From assembly GCF_036417845.1 (NCBI RefSeq), contig NC_089983.1, forward strand, positions 24,457,207 through 24,521,206: a stretch of DNA of 64,000 bases, read 5' to 3'. Below the pieces are notes generated by a model, which did no database searches, had not been told where the DNA came from, and saw only the letters and a program-made list of their open reading frames with translations. The position numbers and the translations under genes are program-made. How positions within the stretch are numbered: the first letter of the stretch is position 1; each line of letters opens with the position of its first letter. Positions 55,131 to 64,000 of the stretch are shown here, in pieces. The stretch is from Apteryx mantelli (Eukaryota; Chordata; Aves; Apterygiformes; Apterygidae).

Positions 55131-56038
55131 TGAATCCATTCTTTAGGCCAGTGGTTTTATCCAGGATATTTTTATATATATTTATTTAACCAGGATATTT
55201 TCAACTCAACAGATAGCATTCCAAGATGCATAGAAAAGCTTGTATTTGACAGTTATCTATGCAAATGCTTATTTGAACTTAGTTTACTCTTCACCAATGG
55301 TCCTGCTGAAATACTGAATTACCCAATTCTTACTGAAACAGCATATTCACAGCAAGCTTCTTAAAAAAAACAAAAAAAACAGAAGAACAAAAAAAAAAAT
55401 CCCCAAACTCTATACTTTCCCCACAATTGACAACCAAAAGACCTCAAAATAGGCATGGATAAGTTTCAGTAGCTCAGTCATCTGACTCAGTCAAATGTCC
55501 TTTGCACTAAACAGTATATAAAGCATAATGAATACTTTTCACCTAAATCAGCAAAATACTTAAGAGCATACCTGAATCATCTTCTTGAGCACAGCCGTTT
55601 TCCTGAATCTGGCTGAATACTGTCAGATTTGCTAGTAGTTTCTGAAATAATTATTTCATTTTCTTTTAATCTACTGCTGCGCTTCAGTTTTCACTGTAAT
55701 TCTGACCACTGAAAGCACCTTCTACTTTGACAGTTATAGTCTGAATCATTATCCATTAATCAGTCAAGCCACAAAATGCTGACTCCTTTATTTTTTTTCC
55801 CCATCATTGTAATTTCCATTTTAGAGGAGGAATTTAGTTAAACACAAAGATTTATTTCTATAATACAAGATGATAGGTGACTACAAGAACAACCATCAGT
55901 TTACAATTTTAAATGGCTGGATAATTTTTAAAACTACATGTCCGCATTTTTAAAACAGATAATACCATATACATAAGATCAACTAAGTAACAATAAAAAG
56001 CTGTCACTGTCCACAGGAACCATGTCTAGTCACGTTTT

Positions 56039-56054
56039 CAGTCAGTCAGTCAGC
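56039..56054. repeat. (CAGT)n short tandem repeat
   Basis: Three to four copies of CAGT followed by CAGCTAGCTGA, itself partly palindromic. Confidence 0.85.
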
Positions 56055-56226
56055 TAGCTGAGGGTCATGTCATTATTTAGTTTCTGTAGAAAGAACACAA
56101 GCACAAAAATAGTATCAAAAAGCAACATATCTGTGTTTATTTTAACATATATGTATTAGAAAAGAATTCTTACAACAGCATAAGTGATAAAGTCTTTTAA
56201 AATTATATAGAAAAATAGTATTTAAT

Positions 56227-56242
56227 ATTATATATATATATA
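56227..56242. repeat. (TA)n microsatellite
   Basis: About eight TA dinucleotides in an AT-rich setting. Confidence 0.9.
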
Positions 56243-57508
56243 TGTTTCTTTATCTTTTTAAAGAGTACCTCTTTTTCTGAGCAGTGTGTGAAAGCCAGCA
56301 ATTTTTCTGCAATATGCTGTTAATAGAAAATATAGTTAACTTTTTTTATTTTGGAGAATATTTCAACTATGATACAATTACTTTATAAATATGCATGCTA
56401 CACTTTAGGTCTTTACCACAGTTTTAGGTAAAAAACTGAACGCAAACCAAAGCAGTGATGCAGGACTTTTTCAGGTCAAGGATGACAAAGACAACAGTAA
56501 CCAAGTATTTCAGGACAGAACACATTTTTTCCAACTTAAATAACTAAAGAATTATTAAAGAGGTGTATATGTAAAAGAGGCAAATGAGTTATCAGTTACA
56601 GAGGGGAAAACTACAATGAATCTACTTGCTACAGGCTACAGCCTATCAGCAATGATTATTATGACCCACAGACTCCAGCTCTGGATGTCTGTTATGCATT
56701 TGTAATATAGCGCTAGTCAGAAGCTCAGCTTTCCAAAGACTGCTTGAAAGCCTCACAGAAAACATGTTTTTTTTGTTTGTCTGTTTGGTGTTTGTTTTTA
56801 ATAAAACTAAGAGGTTGCAATAAAGAGATTAATTAAAATTCTACAATATATTCCTCTGGCAAATACCAAATTCTTTCCTTCCTCTCTTCATTTTGAGTAA
56901 TATCATTTATACTACAGGCATCATACAATTTCAGTGAAACATGAAATAGCCTACAATACAATGCAAAAACCTGGGTAGAGAGTACAAGCTAATCAGAATT
57001 AAGAACATTAAGTAAAGCATCAGCTTTTAACAACCGCCTCAAAATATGCATCCTAGCTGTCTTCTCAAGCCTAGACTGACCCAAAGCAAGATGGTTTAAA
57101 GCAACTATTTCAAATGTTAACACTTAGTGTAAGAGTTTAGAATTTAAACTAAATAGTTAAGAGAACCTTACTGAACTGTATTTCCATCATTTCTTTGCTA
57201 CTTTTAACTACTTATATGAGAACTGAACTTTCATTGGACTTTAGGAGAGCCAGAAAATTTGATTAGATGGATTAGTTTAGCACATTAATGCAAAAGTATT
57301 CAAATTCTCCTGATAAAGGTTGTTCTGAAATAATAATTTTTGATCACAAAAGTTGTCTAAGTACATCATGAAGGCATTTTATCAATAGCATACTATTATC
57401 ACACAGCATCTTTTAAGTAACTATTTTGTAAATTACAAAAGATTTGCAGAAAAAAAGTTAAGAAAAGATTTCTAAAAGTCAGACAATAACTGATCTGAAA
57501 GAACAAAT

Positions 57509-57543
57509 AATTCAATTGAATTCAACTGAATTATTCAGTTGAA
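57509..57543. repeat. Overlapping perfect palindromes
   Basis: AATTCAATTGAATT (57509-57522) is a perfect 14-bp palindrome. It overlaps an 11-bp inverted repeat with a single-base centre (TTCAACTGAAT at 57521-57531 and ATTCAGTTGAA at 57533-57543). Confidence 0.9.
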
Positions 57544-60500
57544 ATCAAGCATTTCTTTTCATATAGAATCCTTCATTCAATTCACAGATTTTAACCGCAT
57601 AATCTTATACAGAAACTACTCATCACAGAAATCCAGTCAGCTTTTGGAGATACAAGGCAAGCAATACAACAGGACTTTAGAGAGGAATTTTTTTTTTTTT
57701 TTAAGAGGCAATGACTTCATTAAGTGAAAATTCACAGAAGTTTTACCTAAGGAGACTATTTGCTCCACTTAGAATTTGAAAAGCACAAAAGTTAACATTC
57801 TCACATCTTCAAAGCATTTCAGAGGTAGAGAATTCCATCCACTTTCACATGCACAATTTAAAGCTTAGTTTGAAGCAGGATTAAGCTACTCTAAGCTACT
57901 ACACTTGTTCGTCAGTCAGTCCAATGCAGTCACGCTGAAGTAAGCTTACTGTAAATACCTAAGTCCTTTTGCAAAAGGACACAGATGGAATCTTTCTTTT
58001 TGGGTATCAGTTCACTCAGACTGAGAAACTGGCTAACAGACAAAAAGAAAGCAAGTTTACCTTTCTGACACAAGAAGAGATCAATACTAAGACAACCCGT
58101 TAACAGACCAAAACCCAGGAACCTGCATTTAACATAACAAATTTAGGAAGCTATTTTATCTGTGTTAGCCTTTCCCCTGCTGGGTCTGTGCTCTAACCAG
58201 ACAAGAAATATTCAGCAGTCACTTGAACCAGAATTACAGGTAAATTGTCCAAGATGGAGATTTGGGGTTTCCATCTTTGAACAGATGAACTAAAATTAGA
58301 ACTCTTTATTATCTGAAAATTTACAGAAATGCAAAAACCTAAGAAAGGACAAAGAGCCCTGCTGTTACTTTCCACATGTAAAAAGATTATTCTTCAAATA
58401 GGCCATACTTCTCCAGTTTTCTGATTAGACAACATGGTACAACAGTGTATTTGTATGTCTTATCCTCACCTTTCAAGGGAGTTCAGATGTCTAAATAATC
58501 ACTGATAAGTACGTAATAGAATTTTCAACAGTAATTTAAAATATAAAGTGCCCAGACTTTTAAAGATCCTAGTAGGTGACCAAGCACACTTTTTGTCACC
58601 TTAAGACTTTAAAGAATTTTCTCAAAACCACACCGGAAAAAGTGTGAGTATGTGAGTGTAGTAACATATAAAATTAAACTTCTTTGGAGGTACTTCTTTT
58701 TTTAATACTTTTTCATTGAAGTAATAAGTCTTGTAAACATTCTTTTCAGTTACTTTGGTAACTCCTACTCATAATCAAATCCTTACTGTAAATTTAAAAG
58801 GCCAATAAAATTGTTTTTACATCTTTTGACATGAGTCAAAAGAAGTGGCCTCATGAAAATTGGAAGGTAGAAAGACAGTTTGGTTTTGATAATGAGAACA
58901 GAAAGATCTAAACAGAAGGGAGGAGTTAAGTGGATAAAGTAGTTTGTGCAGTCCACAAGTCTTCCCTGTTTCGGTGCAATAACAAACACCTTCCATCCTA
59001 GCGCAGCTCTACACGCGCCCCACTTGCGCATACCATCTTCAGCATCTGTGTCAGACTTCTGGCCATTGTATTACTGTACAGCTTAAGGTACTAACAGATA
59101 TAATGTACTGAAGTTTATTCATAAATTTTTTTAAGCCAAAGATACTATTACACATTCATCCAGTTTCACTTCTTAGATAACACAAGCCATAGAAATCAAC
59201 TGAGTTATTCCTGAATCAAGATATACTCCAAACTGATCTGTGTTATGCAAAATGTGTCATCTGATAGGCAATCACAGTCTTAAAGAGTCTGTTCTTCATT
59301 CCTACCTTATGAGTCTACCTAGCATCAACTTTGTGCAACAGGATCCTAGTACGCCTTTGCTTAGTTAAAAAGTTGTCTATCTTTGCTTACACAAAGGTAC
59401 TTATAGCCCAAGATTAAGTCACCACTTCAGTTTGTTGGATGAAAAACAAACAAACAAAAAACACCAAACAAATGAAAACCACACAAACACATGGCTGTAT
59501 TTCTTTCACTTTTTGTTGGAGGCCCAGTTTTCAGATGCTAAATAATTACTGTAGTTTTCTTAACATCCTCCAGATTATTAAACAACCTTTGAGTGAGGAC
59601 AGTATTAGTCTTTATAATGCAAATATTCCCTGTTAATAACTTCAGGAATTTCTTTGTAATTAATTGAAGAATCCTCTCAACTCTTAGCTACTTCATCACA
59701 GGCGGAACAGTAAATCCCATTTAGAGTCACTCCTTCTTGGAAAAGCCAGTCTACAAGCAAGATGCAATGGAATCTTCACTCAGGACCTGACTGCGGTCTG
59801 ATATTTATTTTGGAGGACTTCATATTTTCCAAGATGTATTACCAAGTAGTGGCAGAATGAAAGCTTTATCTCTGAAAATATGTTGAATAATCAGCTTGAC
59901 TAGGAAAAGAGAAAGGCCAAAAATTCAATTTTAGCTTAACAATCAGGAAAAAATTCCAGATTTCCTTTTTTTTTTTTTTTTTAATTAAGGATGAAACATC
60001 TTTATAACTTTGGATGCATATCACATCCACATTGTTCTAGTGAGTAGTCATCTTTTCCTACAGTCATGGCAGAATTGCTATTACATTACATGTTGTCACT
60101 ACAGGAAAAACCTATGATGTAAAGAGGTTGGTCTTTCTGGAAGTAAAGATCACATTAAAACAAACAAACAACTGAGTACTAAGATCAGAGCATGGCTACA
60201 AGTTACTTAAAATTACATTTGCTAGAGCTGTTTTTCAAAAAAAAAGTTTAAAAGGCGATTTGAAAAAAGAATGCCATTTTTTTAAAGCAATTTGTGTGTA
60301 TAAAAACTAAAAATACCTTTAGTAATTGCTGCTTATCAAGGAACAATATAAAAGTCATTATTAAAAACAAAAAAAAAAAGAAAAGAAAAAAGGTAAAAGA
60401 AAACTGCAGGTGAAATCTGTAACTCCCAGGTCACAGAGAGGATACCTAGAGGATTCTACACCAAGACAGACATGAGGAGCAAAACAAAATTAGAAGTAAA

Positions 60501-61164
60501 ATATTGATGCGGACAGAGTCAGGATTTCATGCAATATTTTCTGAATAAGGAAAACAAGACTCTGTTTTCCCTATAATGATAATATGGCTACTAAAATTAT
60601 TTAGAAGCAATGGTAATATTTGGGAGTTCTTTCGTAGAAAAGAGTATTTAACATTTCCTCCTGTCTCCCCAACAAGATAACTCTTTTGATAATGATCCTA
60701 ACGTAAAAAGTATTAATAGTAGATAAACTTGATATCATTTTAATCAAACCAATGTCTTAAAAGAACAGTCAAATTTTGCCCTTGAATGTCTGTAAAATCC
60801 CCTCTGGGTGATCTGCCTCATAACTTAATGGCAATAAAGTGACATTACCAACAGGCCAAAAGCATTAGCCAGTTAATTCACAAAAAGAACAAGTATGACC
60901 TCTCATGCTCAGATACTCTGAAATAACTGAAACATAAACCTCAACCCCACCATAAGCAGCTCTGCAATATTTTCTTCACCATCACACATTCTAACTACAC
61001 GTGTTTTCTCACAGTCCACTTGACCCAAATCTCCAAAGCCTTCAGTTCTCACCTGGCAGTCTTCCCTGTCCTTCCCATGTCCATTTTATTAACCCTTTCT
61101 TTCCCTGTCCTTTTCAGGGATAACCTCTTAGCCAACACCATTGTGAAGGTGTATGTGTTTCTAA

Positions 61165-61209
61165 TGAAAGAAAGACGCACACAAGCTGATCTCAGTCATA
61201 TTGTTTATT
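61165..61209 (-). terminator. RBM45 polyadenylation signal and downstream GU-rich element
   Basis: The minus strand reads AATAAA at 61209-61204. About 20-40 nt further on is a U/GU-rich run (TTGTGTGCGTCTTTC, 61184-61170). This is the standard vertebrate arrangement of hexamer plus downstream element, and it is the first AATAAA after the RBM45 stop. A second AATAAA (61090-61085) could serve as a distal site. Confidence 0.7.
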
Positions 61210-61532
61210 TTTCCCATACTCTTTTCAATGTTATCTGATACTCTTATGTACATAAAGTGAATATTATGAACATCCAGACTGATATCAATCAACTGGCTCA
61301 TATTTGTTCAAACATTACAAAAATAAAGATTTTTACTAAAATAGTGTGCGTGTCACACACACAAACAAATAGTATATACACTTATCACAAACTAAATCTG
61401 TTTCTAGCTAACAACTTTACAGCTCAAATTTATCATGACATTTTTCACATTTAACTTGAAATATTTTGCCTCTCACTATTTCAAGTATTCAACTTTAGTT
61501 TAAGTAACAGCTCAGACTGGGTACTTACCCAC
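61190..61532 (-). other. RBM45: RBM45 3' untranslated region (inferred)
   Basis: This sequence follows the TAA stop on the minus strand and runs to about 15-20 nt past the first canonical AATAAA, giving a UTR of roughly 340 nt. It is AT-rich with no open frame of note. A perfect GTAAGT splice donor at 61528-61523 means that part of it could be intronic in some transcripts. Confidence 0.6.
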
Positions 61533-61725
61533 TTAGTAAGTTCTCTGACGTTTGTTAGATTCTTCTGTAGGCGAGTCTGCCAACCTTACTTTAAGCCTGA
61601 CACCATTCACAACCTTCCCATGTAACGCAGTTATGGCATCACTGGCACTTGCTCTGTCTGCAAATTTTGCATAGCCCACATTTTTTCCAGCCACGAGGTA
61701 AACTTTTATCAGGTGTCCAAAACGA
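61533..61725 (-). CDS. RBM45: RBM45 last coding exon (RRM4 core and C-terminal basic tail)
   Basis: The acceptor TTTTGTTTTCAG precedes T|CGTTTTGG, which completes the split Cys codon. The exon encodes [23 protein letters not shown], the remainder of RRM4, and the tail [13 protein letters not shown] followed by TAA at 61535-61533. The final ten residues are identical to human RBM45 as I recall it. Confidence 0.97.
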
Positions 61726-63179
61726 CTGAAAACAAAATTAATGAGAATTAATAGCAATATATTACTTACAGATTTTGCTGCAGCACCAATACCTACAACC
61801 CAGTATCAAGCATATGCGATTTGGTAGCTGCCAAAAGCATACACCCATACATATGGCATCTTGTGCTGCTCTCCACCAGAACCCATGATTTTCTTATCCC
61901 CTTCCCTGTAAGTCCAAGCAGGAACAAAAAGAAAACCAAGGGTTTGCAGGCCACATTTTCTGTGGTGTATCACAATTAGAACCAGATGTACCAGTGATTT
62001 ATCTCTTATTAAAAAAAATACACACAGCTGACCAATACCATAGTCGCAAAGAGTAAACAGTACTCCAACAAACCAGATGATGCAAAGGCTAAACTTGCAT
62101 TCCATTTAAATGAACTTTAACAGCTGTGATCCATCTTTGAAAAGGTCTCAGTGAAATGACTCAGAAAGCAAGCATTAGGTTTTACAGAAAATCCCAAACT
62201 TCAAAGTCCTCAGAGGTTTTCTAGACAGTTCCTTAGCACACAAAGAACAGAAAGTTTGTACATCATGTACTTTATAGGGAGTTTATTCAAACATCAAGAC
62301 TAGGATTTATAGCCTTTTTCTTCTCCAGAATCCAATTAAGAAAAATCTAGTACATCAAATAGGTATGGTTTTAGATCGCACACAAGTCCATGCTGTTTTT
62401 TTTTTTCCCCCTCCTCCTGGTGCTTTGAAAATATTTTGGATTTCCAAAGAATTACTGCAATGCCAGCTAGTAGAGAAGGAGAATGTTGTCTTTTTATTCA
62501 AGAGTATACTAAAAATAATACAAAATACTGGTAAACAGATGAACTACACATTTGTTTTAAAGACAGTAAGGATCTTTGCTACCAATATGTAGGTAGTGTG
62601 AAATGACTGTTGATTTGTAATGGAATCTTACCAGAACACATCCTCCAATACGTTTATGGGTAAAGGATGGGGATTAAATAGTATGAAAAGCCTTTCCTTC
62701 ACAGAAGTGTCAGGTGGAACTTTTTTTTTGTGTGGTGGAAGTATGGCATCTGTTTGGGGCTGAAGTAACTGTGAGCTGGAAGTTCCTCCAAATGCCTGCT
62801 GAAACAAAAATAAGATGCAAACATAAATTAATTGATCAGAAAAAAAGTTCAATTTTATCTTATTTACAACTTTTGATCCAATCATAGGACATAAACAATA
62901 TCTAACAGTTCTAAACTTAACTCATTCATTTACCTTGGTTGTCATTAATTTGGACAATAAATCCAAATAAGGTCAGACATCTTTAAAGAGAATAATAAAA
63001 GAAGTAACTCTGGTTGGTTTGTGCATTAAAAAAGTAGCACCTAAAGCTGATAAGAATATTAACAGTATCCATGATATTAACTTACAGGAGGTGTCCTACA
63101 CTGATGAGAAATTGAATTATTCCACAACAGTGATGACATGTGTGCTGTTACCAGTTCTGTTGCCATTCTTCTAATGAGG
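61533..63179 (-). CDS. RBM45: RBM45 (RNA-binding motif protein 45), C-terminal part, three exons
   Basis: RBM45 is a nuclear RNA-binding protein with several RRM domains that self-assembles and is known from stress granules and from ALS/FTLD inclusions. Three minus-strand exons (63179-63086, 62798-62632, 61725-61533) join in frame to about 150 residues, against a full length near 475. The first exon encodes a [17 protein letters not shown] segment. The second carries QTDAILPP, a lysine run, then [14 protein letters not shown], the first strand of RRM4. The third holds the RNP1-like [10 protein letters not shown], the rest of RRM4, and the tail [10 protein letters not shown], which matches the mammalian C-terminus and contains the basic nuclear-localisation cluster. 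The codon split between exons two and three (TG|T) restores the Cys of the conserved CRFG. Introns are 287 and 906 bp. The 5' exons lie outside the window. The identity is secure from conserved residues recalled for the family. Confidence 0.96.
61726..62631 (-). other. RBM45: RBM45 last coding-region intron
   Basis: 906-bp intron with GTAAGA donor and TTTTGTTTTCAG acceptor, splitting the Cys codon of CRFG in RRM4. It contains the purine/pyrimidine tract at 62.4 kb and otherwise nothing recognisable. Confidence 0.9.
62396..62417. repeat. Poly(T)-C-rich pyrimidine tract in RBM45 intron
   Basis: Eleven T followed by CCCCCTCCTCC. On the RBM45 strand it is purine-rich (GGAGGAGGGGG then A11), so it is not a branch-point-associated pyrimidine tract. 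Confidence 0.85.
62632..62798 (-). CDS. RBM45: RBM45 penultimate coding exon (start of RRM4)
   Basis: This 167-nt exon follows a pyrimidine-rich TTTTTGTTTCAG acceptor and ends CTG|GTAAGA. It encodes [19 protein letters not shown], then a Lys-rich stretch and [22 protein letters not shown], the first strand and helix of RRM4. It ends with two bases of a split Cys codon. The acceptor is a CAGCAG tandem, so a form one Gln shorter is possible. Confidence 0.95.
62799..63085 (-). other. RBM45: RBM45 phase-0 intron
   Basis: 287-bp intron with a GTAAGT donor and a TTTGTTTCAG acceptor, falling between complete codons. Confidence 0.9.
63086..63179 (-). CDS. RBM45: RBM45 antepenultimate coding exon
   Basis: This is a 94-nt exon bounded by a CTTGCAG acceptor and a CCT|GTAAGT donor. 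Its first base completes a codon begun in an exon outside the window, and it then encodes 31 full codons ([10 protein letters not shown]...CRTPP). It corresponds to the human LLRKMATQMVAAQL region. The last residues before the donor ([10 protein letters not shown]) do not resemble the human Gln-rich linker, so this linker diverges quickly. Confidence 0.92.
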
Positions 63180-64000
63180 CTGCAAGCAGAAGTGATAATA
63201 AATGATTAAAAAAGAAAAAAAGAAAAAAAAAAGCTAAGTTACTATAATCTTAAATTCAGCAAAAGAAAGTAAGTTTCACACATCTAGAAGTATTTTTGAA
63301 AAATCTGTAAACTCAAATAGATCATGGGGAAAAAAAAAAAAAAAGAAAAAAAAACCTCTCTCCCCCTCTCTCCCGGCATTCCTGACACTCCAGACATGCC
63401 CTGAAATTATACATGGTAGCTAAAAGTCACTGAAAACACTCATATATCTCTACATATAGAGCTCTTTTCCCCAGAGCATTGAGAAAAGGCAAAAGTAACT
63501 CTACAGAACTATTTCATTTTTTTTTTTATGGAAGGTATGTAAGACAGCAAAGACAGAGAAATTTCATCTATAAAAAGCTTTAGTAGATAAAGAACAAATA
63601 GGGGAAAAATGGACTTGACCTAGAAATGCCTTCATCTAAACTGTGCATTTCTTCTAAAATCAAATTTACTATATATAGAGAGGTTTTTTTAAAAGAAAAA
63701 TAAAGCCGATATTGGGGTTTTTTTAGTCATTGTTAGTGTTTCAATAAACAGAGCACAGAGATTCAGTTCAGAAGTTGTAACATCATCATAGACACAGAAA
63801 GTTCACTTCCAGCTCTCATTTTCTGAGAACTTTCTTATCCCCCAACAGAATAAAGAAAAAGCAACAGTACTTTTGCATTGTAAGACAATGAAATAATAGA
63901 AATTATTGAAGAGTGAAAGAAAGAGCTTGACAAAAAGGCTGGTTGCAACTAATTATTGTTTTAGTTTAGGTCAGGAGTGCACTTCTGAAGTGAATCTCCC
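63180..64000 (-). other. RBM45: RBM45 upstream intron (partial)
   Basis: The CTTGCAG acceptor at its left end shows that this is intronic. It runs to the window edge, and no frame resembling the preceding RBM45 segment (RRM3 region) is present. It contains A-rich tracts at 63.21-63.23 and 63.33-63.35 kb. Confidence 0.8.

Larger units (their letters stand above)
49197..61164. other. Intergenic non-coding DNA up to RBM45
   Basis: No gene is recognised. It holds a 22-nt poly(A) run (52.57 kb), a duplicated 12-mer (53.41 kb), a GC-richer block (54.29-55.13 kb), an AGTC repeat (56.04 kb), a (TA)n run (56.23 kb), nested palindromes (57.51 kb) and poly(T) runs (57.69 and 59.97 kb). Confidence 0.55.

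Noticed and set aside
61806..62105. 99-codon minus-strand frame between RBM45 exons.
   Set aside because: It lies wholly within an RBM45 intron, and its sequence has no relation to the protein.
1..64000. tRNA genes, CRISPR arrays, bacterial operons or phage-like systems.
   Set aside because: No tRNA B-box with a matching cloverleaf, no spaced identical repeats and no clustered long frames were seen. The window is vertebrate nuclear DNA.

Overview
This is a vertebrate nuclear window, most likely from a bird. The evidence is a CR1 LINE tail at 27.6 kb with the octamer repeat typical of avian CR1, a second CR1 tail at 33.9 kb, AT-rich non-coding DNA with few CpGs, one large CpG island, and compact split exons with GT-AG boundaries. 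There are no bacterial-type genes. Nearly all short open frames here are chance frames.

The only protein-coding gene I can prove is the 3' end of RBM45 on the minus strand (61.2-63.2 kb). Three exons encode about 150 C-terminal residues: the segment before RRM4, RRM4 itself, and the conserved basic tail ending KRQRTY. Splice sites and phases join exactly. Earlier exons lie beyond base 64000. A canonical poly(A) signal with a GU-rich downstream element gives a 3' UTR of roughly 340 nt. A perfect splice donor sits just after the stop codon, so a spliced 3' UTR is an alternative.

Left of RBM45, 38.9-61.1 kb looks intergenic. Its clearest content is an old decayed CR1/L3-type LINE at 41.3-42.1 kb, which keeps a recognisable reverse-transcriptase Asp-Asp motif. 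At 37.4-38.9 kb there is a strong TATA-less CpG island with a good minus-strand splice donor. In other vertebrates OSBPL6 lies downstream of RBM45 on the same strand, so I infer that this is the OSBPL6 promoter with a non-coding first exon, and that 1-37 kb is its long first intron. No OSBPL6 coding exon is visible, so this identity rests on synteny.

The inferred intron holds a 200-bp mini CpG island (1.8-2.0 kb) that may be an alternative promoter or exon. It also holds two CR1 tails, one flanked by 9-bp direct repeats, a weaker CR1-like scrap, several simple repeats, and two GC-richer blocks of unknown origin (27.7-28.3 and 30.8-31.5 kb). A third such block is at 54.3-55.1 kb. I found no new multi-gene system, CRISPR array or RNA gene.
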